Counted from the stretch's first letter, positions 32,600-43,718 are shown. The stretch is DNA of 64,000 bases from Heloderma charlesbogerti (GCA_026122225.1 JANEZZ010000464.1:151501-215500); one strand, 5' to 3'. Numbers and translations: made by a program. Notes: generated by a model from the sequence alone, not told the origin.

Positions 32600-33415
32600 G
32601 CTTACTTACAACATTTGTATACCGCTCCACATCTAAACAGATTCTGGCATGGTGAACAACAAGCGATAGGCCCCTTCCAACTATTCTAATCATCATCTAT
32701 TCTATGATTCTATAAAGTGAACAAAATGTTTTTTAAAAAATGAAACTTGATATTACAATTATTCTTTAAAAAACAGAGTGCCAATTAAATCAAGGCTGGT
32801 CAGCCAAGGAAGGCTTCCTGGAAAAGAGCTGTTTTCAGGAGGCGCCAAGAACAACCCAATGTTGGTGCCTGCCTGACCTCCAGAGGCAGGGAGTTCCATA
32901 GAAGGGAGCCACCACACTGAAGGCTCTTCTCCGGGTGGAATCTAGTAAGGCCATAGGTCCATGTGGAACCACCAGGAACATGCCCTCTGATGACCTCGGT
33001 GACCGGTCAGGTTGGTAAGGGAGAAGGCACTTTCTCAGATATCCTGGTCCAAAGTTGTTTAGGGCTTTGTACACTAGTACCAAAACCTTACACCTGGCCC
33101 GGTAGCGAATGAGCAGCTGGTGCAGTTCCCCCCAGCAAAGGAGCTGCATGCTGAAAAGGGGGCAGCTCCTGACAACAGCTGAGCTGCTGCATTCTGCACT
33201 AGCTTTAGCTTCCAGAGCAGCCTCAAGGGCAGCCCCACAGAGAGCGCATTGTAGTAATCCAGTCTTGAGGTTACTGGATCCCGTACGTCTGGCCAAGCTG
33301 TCCCTGCCCAGGAGAGGCTGTAGCTGGTGAACCCGCCAAAGCTGGTAAAAGGCACGCTGAGCTGCTGCAACCACTTGGGCCTCCAGTGACAGTGATGGAT
33401 CTAGGAGCATCCCCA
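32600..33415 (-). repeat. L2-like LINE, 5'-truncated, ~0.8 kb
   Basis: On the minus strand 33410-32835 is largely open and gives a reverse transcriptase C-terminal half: LLDPSLSLEAQVVAAAQRAF and YQLWRVHQLQPLLGRDSLAR, then after a shift RYRARCKVLVLVYKALNNFG and PGYLRKCLLPYQPDRSPRS, and STRRRAFSVVAPFYGTPCLW. The TSRLDYYNALSVGLPL motif sits in a neighbouring frame (around 33250), so at least one frameshift is present. The 3' UTR ends at TTTGTATACCGCTCCACATC. A CR1-type tail fragment (ATAGGCCCCTTCCAACTATT) lies inside at about 32667-32718. Confidence 0.85.
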
Positions 33416-33419
33416 GATG

Positions 33420-33705
33420 GCCTCAGGTTCTTTCCTTGCTACCTGCAGTTTGAAGGATCTCAGGTAGCAGGTGATGGGGAAGGACCTCTGCCCCGAGGTC
33501 CTGGTCCGGTGAAAATATTGGGTTAGACAGGGATAGGCGACTCGGGGTCTCCAGATGTTTTGGACGACAGCGTCCATCCCTGACCATTGACCATGTTAGC
33601 TGGGGCTAATGGGAGTTATAATCCCAAGCCTCTCGAGGGGTCCGTGTTGCCTATGGGCTAAGTGGCTAGCAGGCTGACCAAAGGCAGCTTCCTAATGTGG
33701 GGGTA
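33420..33705 (+). repeat. tRNA-Ala SINE 3' part interrupted by a foldback MITE
   Basis: SINE pieces 33430-33527 (AGGATCTCAGGTAGCAGGTG and AAGGACCTCTGCCCCGAGGT) and 33653-33705 (GCTGACCAAAGGCAGCTTCC) flank a foldback element at about 33528-33652 with CCAGATGTTTTGGACGACAG against TGGGAGTTATAATCCCAAGC. This is another MITE-in-SINE nest. The SINE head is missing. Confidence 0.75.
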
Positions 33706-33934
33706 GTAATGAGCCACCGCCGCACTTCCGCTTCCATCGCTCAGAAGTGAAGAGCACTTTCGAGCCAAACTTTTGGCATCCGTGACATCCTTCCCCTGCA
33801 AGACTTTGGCTGGGGCGGGAATCGCATCGCACACTAGTCATTGACTTCTTCCAGCTGCACCTCTTATTTATTTTTGCTTTGTTTGCTTTGGCCCTGCCCC
33901 CACCTCCCTGGGCAGCTTCACAAGAGAGTAGAGG

Positions 33935-34068
33935 TAATCCACCTGGTGCCTTCTGGGTGTTTTGCACTACAGCTCCCATAATGCTTGGTCATTATCCATG
34001 CTGGCTGGGGCTGATGGGAGGTATGGTCTGAAAACATCTGGAGAGTGCCCATTTGCCTACCCCTGGAA
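33935..34068. mobile_element. Foldback MITE copy
   Basis: CACCTGGTGCCTTCTGGGTG and GCACTACAGCTCCCATAATG pair with GATGGGAGGTATGGTCTGAA and ACATCTGGAGAGTGCCCATT. Centre CATTATCCATGCTGGC. Confidence 0.8.
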
Positions 34069-34345
34069 CAGAGAAGTAGAAATACAACAGTAGAAGAAAA
34101 TAACGATAAAACAGCAGCAATTAAATCTGAAACCGCAGTTGGGGCAACCGCATAAAAAAAAGCAATGGCGCGATAGAACTCATATTTAAACACCTGGGAG
34201 AATAAGAAGGCCCTCACCTGGTGCCAACATGACGTTGGAGTAGTTACCAGGCAGGCCTTCTCAAGGAGAGTGTTTCACAACTTGGGTGCCACCAGTGAGA
34301 AGGCGTGTTTTCCTTTTCCCCACCTGCTGTATCCCTGACATACAG
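34069..34345 (-). repeat. L2-like LINE 3' fragment
   Basis: The A-rich 3' UTR (AAATACAACAGTAGAAG, ATAAAACAGCAGCAATTAAA) continues into minus-strand blocks CACCTGGGAGAATAAGAAGG, CCTCACCTGGTGCCAACATG and GGTGCCACCAGTGAGAAGGC. These align with the copy at 15458-15600. It abuts a foldback element on its 3' side. Confidence 0.7.
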
Positions 34346-34920
34346 CAGACGAGGCCCTCAGTGGCTCTTCTGTCAAATGGCTGGAGCTGATTTTCTGTTC
34401 TTGTGCTGGGTGCACCTCCCTTGTGAAAATTAGTTGCGACTGATGTGCCCCATGGAGTGCCATCATTGAGTGAACTGCCTTTCTTGGAATGGTGGCCCTA
34501 TGCTTTCCATTTTTAATGCTGGCATTTATAGCCCTTATTCTTGCATGGGTAGCTTGTGTCCCTATTATTATTATTATTACACCATTTTTAGAAAGAACAG
34601 GTCTGATGGGTCCCTGCCCCAAGTGTCCTACAGTCCCCCAAAGACAAGGAAACAACAGAAAAGGGAGGTAAATGGGGGCAGAGGAAGAATATGTGATTAT
34701 TTCGATTTCTTGTACTTTGGCATCGTTACAATAAAGTATGTAGGCTAATGTGTATTAGGTTTCAGTGAGGGCCAGTAGCTTGAATGGCCAAGAAAGGAAG
34801 AGATCATGAACAGTGTCTGCTGTCTGGATCGGGAAGCACCAATGCCAGAGGGAATAGGAGAAGTTAACCTGGGAGTGGGTGTGTGTGGAGGCAGTGAGGC
34901 TGTCTTCTGTGGCTGAAGCA
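34346..34920. other. Intron 2, nothing recognised except (ATT)n
   Basis: A short ATT trinucleotide run at about 34563-34580. No other supported feature. Confidence 0.45.
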
Positions 34921-34924
34921 CAGG

Positions 34925-35045
34925 GGCGCTTGGGCCTGCTGGGGTCCCAATCCAGGCCGTTTCCCCCGCCTGCCAATCGTTCGGTGGCTTCCCGGCTTTT
35001 GCGCAGGTTTTGTCCGCCATTCTGATTGTGAGGGCTCTCGGAGGG
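34925..35045. mobile_element. Fragment of the 12646-type hAT MITE
   Basis: Internal blocks CCAATCGTTCGGTGGCTTCC, CGGCTTTTGCGCAGGTTTTG and GCCATTCTGATTGTGAGGGC match the family interior. Both ends are absent. Confidence 0.6.
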
Positions 35046-35277
35046 AGGTGTGGTGCATTAGGGCGAGAGACATGTTGCAGCACCTGTCTGTGCCATCCCT
35101 GTGTGGGGTGGGACACTCAAGGGAGTCTGTGGGGCCCAGGGCCACGCTTGCTCCCTGCCTGTGGAGAACCAAGGAGTGGACCTCTCTGTAGCCCCCATGC
35201 CTGGTTCTGTCCCTTGGCCATGCTGGCCTGATGGAATGTTAGCAACTGGTTCCTATAGACATGGGTGATGCTTTAAA

Positions 35278-35395
35278 GCTCAGGTGGGCGACGTGTGGCC
35301 CTCCAAATGGCTTGGCCTACAACTCCCACCATTGGCTGCGCTGACCAGGGCTGATGGGAGTTGTAGTCACAGGCTTCCTACCCTTGCTTTACAGA
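35278..35395. mobile_element. Foldback MITE copy
   Basis: GTGTGGCCCTCCAAATGGCT and GGCCTACAACTCCCACCATT pair with GGCTGATGGGAGTTGTAGTC. The right outer arm is truncated. Confidence 0.8.
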
Positions 35396-37034
35396 GTGAT
35401 GAGCAGGGTCTGTGCCTCAAGGAGTTTACAGTCTTCTAACGTTCAGGGAACCTGCAGGGGGGGGGGCAGGGGCAGAGGCAAGAATAAACTAGGGTTGAAC
35501 ATGAGCAAATGTCCTTAGGCTTACTTTCCACTGGGGTGAGGGGATGACTAGGAGTGAGCCATAGGGGTATTGGGATGGGGCTGCTTGTCCTTGCCAAGAA
35601 TGTGTATTCTGTAACACCCTCCCCCCAAGACTGAAAGCGTAGACATCTTTAAATACTTTCAGCCCCTTTACTCTGTATTGCAAGAGCACGCTCAGGTCTG
35701 GCATTGTGGACTGGCGCTGTTGGACAGATGCTGAGGTCCAGTGCTGAGGTCCAGTGCAGTACAACCGAAGGTCAGCAGCTCTTGCTGCCGGCAGGGAACC
35801 CTCCCGCCCCCCCCCCCCGCCATGTGCTTGCTCCTTGCAAGTTGGCAGGCACTCCTAATCCCTGCAAAGGAACAGCCTGTGATTGTTCTGCTGCCCTCTT
35901 CTTCTGGGTCTAATCCCAGCCACTGTGCTTGACCCCCGGAGACCACTAGTAAGTGCCTTTAGCTGCTTTTTCGCTTGCTCTCTCCACGTGGGAGGCAGGG
36001 GGGGGGGAGGGCATGCCAAAGCCCCTGCAAAACCTGGAGCTAGTCCAGCGCTGGTGGGGTAATCTGTGTTTAAACAAAAAAACAGGAAGAGAGGGAACTT
36101 ACAAAGGCCCAGCACTCCCCCCCACACACACACACACTTTAACTACATTCGTGTTCTTGAACTCTGCCAGCATGCCAGAGGCTGCTACATACACTTTTGC
36201 GTTCATTTTGCCAAGGGTTTGAGCCATTTTCCAAACTGATCATTGCTAGATTGCATTTAGAAGCTGGACTGCCTCGCTAAATCCGCATGGAAGCACTCGA
36301 GTTCTGTTGGGTGGCCTGATGTCTGCCTCGTATGGTTGACTTCCCGCCCTGCTGGAATTTGTTTGGCCCGTTTAGATTTACAAAGCTAAAGAGTTTCTTC
36401 TTGATCTCTTCACACAGATTAGTTATGCTGAAAATGTCTGGCATTTGCAAACGGTATCTCTGGTAGTACTTTTATTTCCCAGGTACTCTTCTCCCCCCCC
36501 CCACTCAACCCCCCCCCCACCGTTGTAATTCTGCTTGAGTATTGGAAACCCAGCTTCTTCATCACCACCACCACCTTTACAAACCTCAGTGTTCTTTAAG
36601 AGAAATCTGTGCTCGATTTAGAATGAGCAGGGTTGGATAATACTGCAGTTCATCGTGGGTTATTTAAAAGAACCCTCTGATAACCCTAAAACCGACCACG
36701 GGTTAGGCAAGATTTGTTGCTCCTTGCAAGCCCACGCATAACCCACGCTCGCTGGGTTTGCACGTCATGACAACCCTCAAGTTGGGGTTGTGTATTCAAA
36801 ATGGTGGCTCCGCTCTCCCTGCCCCGCACACCGCAGCCTGTCTGTCATGTCATTCAAACAGCTCCAATGTTGCTTGAGTTTCCCTTGAAGGAGAAACCTT
36901 CTGTTATCTACAGTTGGCAGAGAGGGGATAGAGGGCTGTCTTCAAAAGATTGAGGAAGCCAGCAGGGTCAAGGGACTTTTAGCCACAAACAGACCACACT
37001 TCTACAGCCCTCTTGGTCTTCAACTGGTGGGCTG
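35396..37034. other. Intron 2: old repeat fragment, poly-C/G tracts, no gene
   Basis: 35396-35525 (AGGGTCTGTGCCTCAAGGAG to GAACATGAGCAAATGTCCTT) recurs at 37625-37770, so it is an unnamed dispersed repeat. G or C homopolymer runs lie at about 35457-35467, 35809-35818 and 36500-36520. At 36610-36800 there are GGGTTATTTAAAAGAACCC and ACCACGGGTTAGG palindrome blocks of the AACC/GGTT MITE type. 36230-36480 is repeat-free. Confidence 0.45.
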
Positions 37035-37625
37035 ATGAGTGATGAGCAAAGCTGGAAAAGGTGCAGAAAAGGGCAACTAAAATGATCAAGGGGCTGGAGC
37101 ATCTCCCCTATGAGAGAAGGTTACAACAGCTGGGATTGTTTAGCTTGGAAAAAAAGAGGGTGAGGGGAGACATGATAGAGGTCTACAAAATGGTGTGGAG
37201 AATGTGGATAGGGAGACATTTTTCTCCCTCTCTCAAGATACTAGAACCTGGGGTCATCCTATGAAACTGATTGGTGGGAGATTCAGGACAGACAAAAGGA
37301 AGGCATAGTCAAACTATGGAATTCACCACCACAGGATATCATGATGGCCACCAATTTGGATGGCGTTACAAGGGGGTTGGACAAATTCCTGGAGGAGAAG
37401 GCGGCTATCAATGGCTACTAGTCTTGATGGCTCTGTGCTATTTCCAGTACCAGAGGCAGTGAGCCTATGTAGACCAGCTGCCGTGGAACATGGGTGGGAG
37501 GGTGCTGTTGCGCTTAATGTCCTGCTTGTAGGTTTCCCGTGGGCAGCTGGTTGGCCACTGTGTGAACAGAATGCTGGACTACATGGATGCTTGGTTTGAT
37601 CCAGCAGGGCTCTTCTGATGTTCTT
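37035..37625 (+). repeat. CR1-like LINE 3' end
   Basis: The coding tail reads [40 protein letters not shown] and VYKMV. Then, after frame breaks, it gives a NLW-equivalent EFTTTGYHDGH region and a 3' UTR with GGCTATCAATGGCTACTAGT, GGCAGCTGGTTGGCCACTGT and GAACAGAATGCTGGACTACA, ending near TTTGATCCAGCAGGGCTCTT. It is 5'-truncated and broken by several stops. Confidence 0.88.
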
Positions 37626-37775
37626 CTGGGTCCCTTCCCCCTCCAAGGAGTTTACAGTCTTAACTTTCAACAGTATTGGAGATGATGAAGGAGGAGGCGA
37701 TGGGAGAGTGAGCGATAGGCAAGAGTAAATAAAGGATGAATGTGAGCAAATTTTCTTAGGCATAATTTCGGGAGG
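37626..37775. repeat. Unnamed dispersed repeat, second copy
   Basis: TCCAAGGAGTTTACAGTCTT to GTGAGCAAATTTTCTTAGGC parallels 35405-35525 almost block for block. It resembles an old LINE 3' region, but the family is not certain. Confidence 0.55.
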
Positions 37776-37852
37776 ACATCCTGACATTGTCCACCAGCTT
37801 CCTAGGTAGTCTCTTCCACTGTGAAATGGTTTATATAAGGTCATAACTTCTG

Positions 37853-37992
37853 GTGTAGCCTTCCCCAACCTGGTGCCCTCCAGATGTTTTAGACTTGGAT
37901 TCCCATTTGCCCCACCCAGCATGGCCAATGGTCAGGAACGTTGGGAGTTGTCCAAAATATCTGGAGCACACCAGGTTGGGGAAGCCTCCTCT
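37853..37992. mobile_element. Foldback MITE copy
   Basis: TAGCCTTCCCCAACCTGGTG and CCCTCCAGATGTTTTAGACT pair with TCCAAAATATCTGGAGCACA and CCAGGTTGGGGAAGCCTCC. Octamers TTCTGGTG and CTCTGGAG flank it (6 of 8), a possible aged duplication. Confidence 0.85.
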
Positions 37993-38029
37993 GGAGGACA
38001 GCAAAAGTGCTCCATCATCTGTATGACAG

Positions 38030-38140
38030 CCTGTGAAGTGTTTGTAGGATGCTATCATCTCTCCTCTGAATTGTCTCTTCTCTAGGATAAGCACATCCAA
38101 TTCTTTCAGCCTTTCTTCGACAGGATTCTGTCACATATCA
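38030..38140 (-). repeat. CR1/L3-like LINE fragment
   Basis: ATCATCTCTCCTCTGAATTG, TCTCTTCTCTAGGATAAGCA and TTCTTTCAGCCTTTCTTCGA are the reversed equivalent of the '[14 protein letters not shown]' segment. Short fragment. Confidence 0.5.
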
Positions 38141-39145
38141 AACTAGTGTTACCCCATCACCATTTTCTTTTCATTTTTTTTTTGAAAGCAAGAAGAAGTC
38201 AAAATGAGAAGAAAGACATTTAAAAAAATCAAAAGTGGGTTCCATATTACAGGTTGTGCTAAACCCCGGTTGCCTGTCATCTGACTGCTGCAGTTGTCTT
38301 GAGATACCCATCTTCTCTTTCCACCAAGATTTGGCCCCTGACACCATATCCATTCTAGGTTGCATCCTTTCTTACGTTGCTGTAGAATAGGAGTGAGGAG
38401 ACTGTTTCCCTCCAATTGGGGTAGGTGGAAGTTTTTAATTAATATTGTTAGCCATCTTTGCGAAACAAAAACCAAAAAACCCGATCAAGGCAGTGTGCAA
38501 CCTTTTAGAACAACATCTGGAGCCAACAACATCTGGAGGGCCAGAGGTTCTACACCCTTGCTGTAGGAAATCATTTTGAGCCTCTGGCGGCATTTGTTCT
38601 TGTGCGCGGCCGTCTTCAGCAACCCAAGAGGTGGGGAAACATATTTGGCAATAATTTCCCCTTAACTGTTTTTCTTACAGTTGTGTTCATCGTGTGGCAG
38701 CTTAGTGCTCCATCGCGCCGGAATAGCACCGTCTCTGTGTATGCCATGTGAAATGGTGGTCCCAGGTCTATGGTGTGTCTGTGGGGTTTTGGCTTGTGAA
38801 TGAAAGATCCTTACCTTAAAATACACTTCCTGCTTGATTGAAGGGAAAAAGCAACAACCCCAACCTCATCCAAAGCAAGTAGGTATAAGCTGCAGACTGC
38901 AAAGGCCTTTGCCGTTTTGGCACTTGATGTGAAAACCTGTGTAGGGCATTATCCAATGTTGTCACAGCGCTGGCGCTGATGATGTTCTGCGCCAACGCTA
39001 GCACAGGAAAGCAGTGGTTTGCCACCCAACCTCACCTGCCACTTTTCCTCTTTGCCTAACAAGTGCTAATGACCCTGTGCAAGCATCAGTTTACACTAGT
39101 CATTAGTATTAGCGGTGTGACAGCATTGGATACGGCCCTTGAGTT
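38141..39145. other. Intron 2; partial foldback, otherwise nothing recognised
   Basis: A foldback remnant lies at about 38498-38560 (AACATCTGGAGCC, ACATCTGGAGGGCCAGAGG). A good-looking acceptor (pyrimidines then TTCTTACAG) ends near 38681, but no SSU72 exon is missing here and the following frame is not recognisable. Confidence 0.4.
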
Positions 39146-39149
39146 ATTT

Positions 39150-39505
39150 GTACGCTGGTTTTTAAAGAACCATCACAGAGCGGCTTCCTAAACTTCATAT
39201 AAACACAATAATAAAACGATAATCTCAGACGCAGCATCAACTTTGAATAAAACCAGCTAACAACTAAAACACAATATCCCGTAAGATACAAAAACTCCCA
39301 ATAAATTGATAAAACAGTAGCTAAAACCATCTCGATTCAGCGGCCCATAAAAACTTACCTTAAAGGAGGGAAGGAACCCTCAAAGCTCTTCTAAATGTCT
39401 GTAACGGTGGGGCCCGATACACCCCAATTGACGATGCGTTCCATGGCCTTCCAGCAACTGGGTCCCCATGCTAGCAAGGGGAAGCTGGTGGCAGAACCGT
39501 GAAGC
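39150..39505 (-). repeat. Decayed LINE 3' region (L2-like)
   Basis: A-rich reversed 3' UTR with repeated AATAAAACGATAATC / ATAAAACAGTAGCTAAAACC blocks, followed by CTTACCTTAAAGGAGGGAAGG and TCCATGGCCTTCCAGCAACT. Similar in layout to 34069-34345 but more diverged. Confidence 0.5.
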
Positions 39506-39524
39506 GGACTGCCTTGCTTGCTGT

Positions 39525-39665
39525 AGGGCAGGGGTGGGCAGAAACTAGATCTCCAGATGTTTTGGACTTCAGCTCCCAGCATTGCTGACCATTGCCTATG
39601 CTGGCAGGGGCTTCTGGGATCTGATGTCTAAAACATCTGGAGATCTAATTTCTGCCCACCTCTGC
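39525..39665. mobile_element. Foldback element, second subfamily
   Basis: GGTGGGCAGAAACTAGATCT, CCAGATGTTTTGGACTTCAG and CTCCCAGCATTGCTGACC are inverted as CTTCTGGGATCTGATGTCTA, AAACATCTGGAGATCTAATT and TCTGCCCACC. The arms are long and well kept. Confidence 0.9.
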
Positions 39666-39669
39666 CCTA

Positions 39670-39810
39670 GGACAGCCTCCCCCAACCTGGCACCCTCCAG
39701 ATGTTTTGGCCTACAACTCCCAGCACTCCTGTCCATTAGCCATTCTGGCTGGGGGCTGATGGGAGTTGAAGTCCAAAACATCTGGAGGGTGCCAGGTTGG
39801 GGAAGGCTGC
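39670..39810. mobile_element. Foldback MITE copy, well preserved
   Basis: CAGCCTCCCCCAACCTGGCA, CCCTCCAGATGTTTTGGCCT and ACAACTCCCAGCACTCC pair with GATGGGAGTTGAAGTCC, AAAACATCTGGAGGGTGCCA and GGTTGGGGAAGGCTG. It lies directly beside a second-subfamily copy. Confidence 0.9.
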
Positions 39811-40036
39811 CATTTGGGTGGGTGACATTGTGAGTCATGCCTCTCCCCTCCCCCCCGACCAGTTACTTGTAAGAGGTATGCAGGCCCCACTGCAGCATCC
39901 CCCAGTGCCACAAAATGTGGGGGTGTCCCCTCACCTAAGGGGCTTCTGAAGAGCACTGTTTACATACATGGAGGGTAGGTCTACTGCTGGCTCTTAGCTG
40001 TGGAACTTCCAGGCTCAGAGGCAGTATATCATAGAA

Positions 40037-40351
40037 CAGGGGTGCAGGACCTCAGGCTCAGGGGACACATCTGGTGTTCCTGGGGTCCTAATGCCCTCTA
40101 GTGTTCCCCAGTTGTCCATGCCCCCTTGCTCTGTCCCCACACCCTTTCCTCCAGCTACTGTTAGTTTGATGGTTTCCCATCTTCCTCCCCCCATTTTAGA
40201 AGGTCAAAATGCCCCTGCGAAGGCTTAGTGACTGGCTGGAAGAGCTTTAGGCTAAAATATGCTGGTGTGTTTTGCTCCGCCCCAAATGCGGCCCCTGAGA
40301 GCTTCTCTAAAATGGAATTTGACCCCTGGGCTCAGAGGTCCTGCACCCCTG
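40037..40351. mobile_element. hAT MITE (CAGGGGTGCAGGACCTC ends)
   Basis: Terminal inverted repeats CAGGGGTGCAGGACCTCAGG and GAGGTCCTGCACCCCTG. The flanks TCATAGAA and TGATAGAG match at 6 of 8, an aged 8-bp duplication. The interior has GTTAGTTTGATGGTTTCCC, GACTGGCTGGAAGAGCTTTA and GGCTAAAATATGCTGGTGTG, shared with the 12646 and 61509 elements. Confidence 0.9.
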
Positions 40352-41984
40352 TGATAGAGTGCCAGTTTTCAGGGGCAGGCAGGGGCATCACGCTCATGCT
40401 TTCATCGTGGGCTTCTCGGGAACATCTGGCTCGCAATGGTTGGAAACAGGTTGCTGGGCAGAAGATCCTTCGCCTCCTCTAGTTTAGGTTTTATTTTCAG
40501 TACTGCCTGCTAGGACCAGGTGCCTTGTGGCTTATTATTTTTTAAATACTGAAAGAGGTGCAGCTGTGTTACATCTACACCTTCCCTGTGGCAGAGCGTA
40601 ACGTGATGACTCCTTCACCGGTGACGTGCTCAGGCTGGAACTGTAGGGAAGATCCATACGGTCGCTAGAACCCTTTTTCCCACGTTACACACGTAGCTTC
40701 GGGGGTCAGCAACTGGAAGCTGTTAGGCCAAATCCAGCCCCAGATGGGGAGTACTGCCTTTTCTTTAGAAGCCCAGCAAGAGACAAAAAGGGGTGAAGGA
40801 AGTGGTGTCTAGCAACAGCCGGTCACTGGCAATGAAGCAAATTGGGCACTTTGGGTCAGTGAATGCCACCCACATGCTGGGTCCGGAGGCCTGGCAGTTG
40901 CACGGGTGACCGAGGTACAGCCAAATTTCTCCCCCTGCAACATACACAACTTGGGATCGGAGGAGAGTCAGTTTGGGTGGGGGCAAATAGTGGAATTCTA
41001 TGGGCGGCTCCATCTGTCATTTATTAGAGGCATCAGCAAGCTTTTCTTTTCTTTGGAAGAAGAGAAAAAAGGGAGAGAGCAGAAGGAAAGCTGAGGGCTG
41101 GCAGGTGCAAAGGAGAACAGAGCACTTCTTCGTCCAGGAGTTGTGTGGCAGAGTGAATTTCAGTACATTTTGCTTTTCTCACCCCTGCATGACAACCTGG
41201 ATGCCAAAATTCCCCCTTTGGCACCACAGTTAAAGGCACATGATCTTTGCCTTCTATTTCCCTGGAGAGAGGAGTAGAGCTGTGCATATAACACTTTAAA
41301 AAAGTCCCAGGTTGTAGCTTTGGATTGAAAGTGTGCCCTGTGTGTGAAAAGGCTGAAGATGGTTGCCTTAGATTACATACATGAAGCATTCCAGACACTT
41401 GCAATCTTCCAAAGGAGAAGGACTACCAAGCGAGGCAGGCTTGGAAAATCTTGAAGCATCCCAAAGCCGTGTGAGCCCCTGTTACACTGGGCCAATTCCT
41501 ATCTTTGGAACTATTGTTATTATGCCCAGCAATTTTTTGAAGCATTCTATGGCGCAATACTAACCATAGTCTCACCAAAATAAGTCTCCCAATCTCAAAA
41601 ACCCACAGGACTGAAGGAAGAATGGGAAAGAGAAGAGGCATGTGTGTGCATGTTTCCAGTTAAGATGGGCTAAATTTGGGGATTGGATCACCAAAATAAA
41701 GGATAGATTTAGGACAAGCTGAAGAATGGCAGCAGAGGAAGAAAAACTTGAGGAAGCATTTTAAAAAGCAAAAGAGAGGGGATGCTGAATATTGGGAAGA
41801 AGGATGGAAAATCCAAAGGTGGCTTTTTTTAAAAAAGAAAAGAAAAAAAGGAGATACTAATGAACTCTTGGAAATTGCAGCTGTGTCTTCAGGAGTATCA
41901 AGAAAAAAAATGCTGGATGATTTAAACATCTCTCTTCTGGGGTTTTCCTCCCAAACTCCCAGAATTCAGCGGGAGTTCATATTG
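40352..41984. other. Intron 2, nothing recognised
   Basis: A-rich around 41735-41920. No recognisable repeat, exon or RNA gene. Confidence 0.45.
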
Positions 41985-42090
41985 TATTTTTAGATATATT
42001 TATACCCTGCTTTTCCTCCGAGGAGTAGACTGGCTTAGCGGCTTCCTGTCCAGTCGCAGCTGGGAATTGAACCTGATTAACGTCAGTAGT
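41985..42090 (-). repeat. tRNA-SINE 3' fragment
   Basis: TATTTATACCCTGCTTTTCC and TCCGAGGAGTAGACTGG, then GCTGGGAATTGAACCTGATT. This resembles the minus-strand SINE with its central part deleted. Confidence 0.45.
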
Positions 42091-42161
42091 TGACTTCATT
42101 TGGGCCTTGGTTGGTCCCAACCAGGGGCATGTTACCTTTTTGGTTTGGGACGTGGTTGCAA

Positions 42162-42702
42162 CTTCCAAAGTTGCATCTCCCCTTGGAAGATGCGGGCTGT
42201 CCCCATCTTCCAAAGTTGCATCTCCCCTTGGAAGATGCGGGCTGTCCCCATCTTCCAAAGTTGCATCTCCCTTTGGAGGATGCGGGCTGTCCCCATCTTC
42301 CAAAGTTGCATCTCCCTTTGGAGGATGCGGGCTGTCCCCATCTTCCAAAGTTGCATCTCCCTTTGGAGGATGCGGGCTGTCCCCATCTTCCAAAGTTGCA
42401 TCTCCCTTTGGAGGATGCGGGCTGTCCCCATCTTCCAAAGTTGCATCTCCCTTTGGAGGATGCGGGCTGTCCCCATCTTCCAAAGTTGCATCTCCCTTTG
42501 GAGGATGCGGGCTGTCCCCATCTTCCAAAGTTGCATCTCCCTTTGGAGGATGCGGGCTGTCCCCATCTTCCAAAGTTGCATCTCCCCTTGGAGGATGCGG
42601 GCTGTCCCCGTCTTCCAAAGTTGCATCTCCCTTTGGAGGATGCGGGCTGTCCCCGTCTTCCAAAGTTGCATCTCCCTTTGGAAGATGCGGGCTGTCCCCA
42701 TC
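42162..42702. repeat. 12-copy 45-bp hairpin minisatellite
   Basis: CTTCCAAAGTTGCATCTCCC recurs with an exact 45-base period at 42162, 42207, 42252 and so on to 42657. Within a unit CATCTTCCAAAG and CTTGGAAGATG (or CTTTGGAGGATG) are inverted, so every unit can fold into a hairpin, followed by a CGGGCTGTCCC spacer. Because 45 is a multiple of three and units contain no stops, several reading frames on both strands stay open for about 200 codons. The flanks show the frames are not extended by any gene. Edge units carry GGAAGATG and central ones GGAGGATG, suggesting internal amplification of a variant. Confidence 0.97.
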
Positions 42703-43318
42703 TCATCAGCAGCCTTCTGAATTGAGGACAATTTGGGTGCTAACGTTCTCGCAGTGCGACAGGACGGAATTTGAAAGAGCTAAGAACAGGCTTATATACA
42801 TGATCAGTGATAATTTGGAGTCAGAAATGGTTTGTTTCATAGCCTGAACTGACCACCATTGGAAATGACAGTATCTCTTTCATGGTAAAGCAACAGGACT
42901 AAAACCTTCATAAACAAAGTGCCTTTAACTTGCAGCGTCTCCTAAAGCTTTAGTTGACTGCCATTGCAGCCTCATAAACTTACCTGTGTGAAGCATGCTT
43001 GCTAATATTACACAATTCACTATTGCAAGCCGTGGTGGTGAGATTACTGGAGCTTCTCATCACCGGAATTCCTGCTCAGCGTTCACCTTATCTGTAAGAC
43101 TTCTGCTGGCATTTGCCAATATGGTTTTAAGCTTGTCTTTACAGTCTTAAGGCCTAGAAAGCTAAGATTCTCAAGATGTGGCATTCTGAGCACCACCTTT
43201 GCCCAGGATGGTGCTAGGCAAATGCAGAAAGTTGTTAGAACTGGCTGTACTGAATAGTAGTTGCCTTGATGGCAAAATAATGTGGCGAGGCCTGTATGGC
43301 TGTAGAAAGAAACTTAGC
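42703..43318. other. Intron 2, nothing recognised
   Basis: No supported feature. Confidence 0.45.
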
Positions 43319-43320
43319 TA

Positions 43321-43718
43321 AGGGCGCAATCCCATGGCTGCTAGTTGGTGGCTAGATGGCCATAGGATAGGTCGGTTTCCAGGAACCGACCACCCCCTCC
43401 CACGCTGCCTCGTAGGCAGTGGGGAACGGCCCTGCTCTCGGAAGAGGAGCGCGGAGCAGGGAAAACAGGGCATTCCTGGGGGTGTGCTGGGGCTGGGAGG
43501 GTGGGAGTGCTGTTCCAACGCTTCCTATGCGTCATCCGGCGTCCGCCCCCCTGCCCCGACTTCCCATGGCTAAGCCAAAATCGGCCGTCTAGCCGCGAAT
43601 GCAGGGTGGCTGAAGCACGGAGGAGATGATCCCCTCTGAGCTGCTCCTGCCTTGCATTGGATAGGCGGCCGCCTCCGAGTTCGGAGGCGGCCACCTATCC
43701 CGATAGGATTGTGCCCTT
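43321..43718. mobile_element. MITE with AGGGCGCAATCC / GGATTGTGCCCT ends
   Basis: The terminal inverted repeats AGGGCGCAATCC and GGATTGTGCCCT differ at one position. Near the right end there is a strong internal palindrome (about 43658-43700): GGATAGGCGGCCGCCTCCGA against CGGAGGCGGCCACCTATCC with a 3-base loop. CpG-rich and noncoding. Confidence 0.8.

Noticed and set aside
32835..33410. 191-codon minus-strand frame as a host gene
   Set aside because: Its sequence is a frameshifted LINE reverse transcriptase C-terminus followed by the LINE 3' UTR.
38640..38760. Extra exon after a strong acceptor (pyrimidine tract plus TTCTTACAG)
   Set aside because: Exons 2 and 3 of SSU72 join perfectly without it, and the following frame has no conserved content.
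41977..42847. Five overlapping 199-246 codon open frames on both strands, a candidate repeat protein
   Set aside because: They are produced by a 45-bp tandem repeat whose period is divisible by three. No frame is preferred, and none has flanking coding context.
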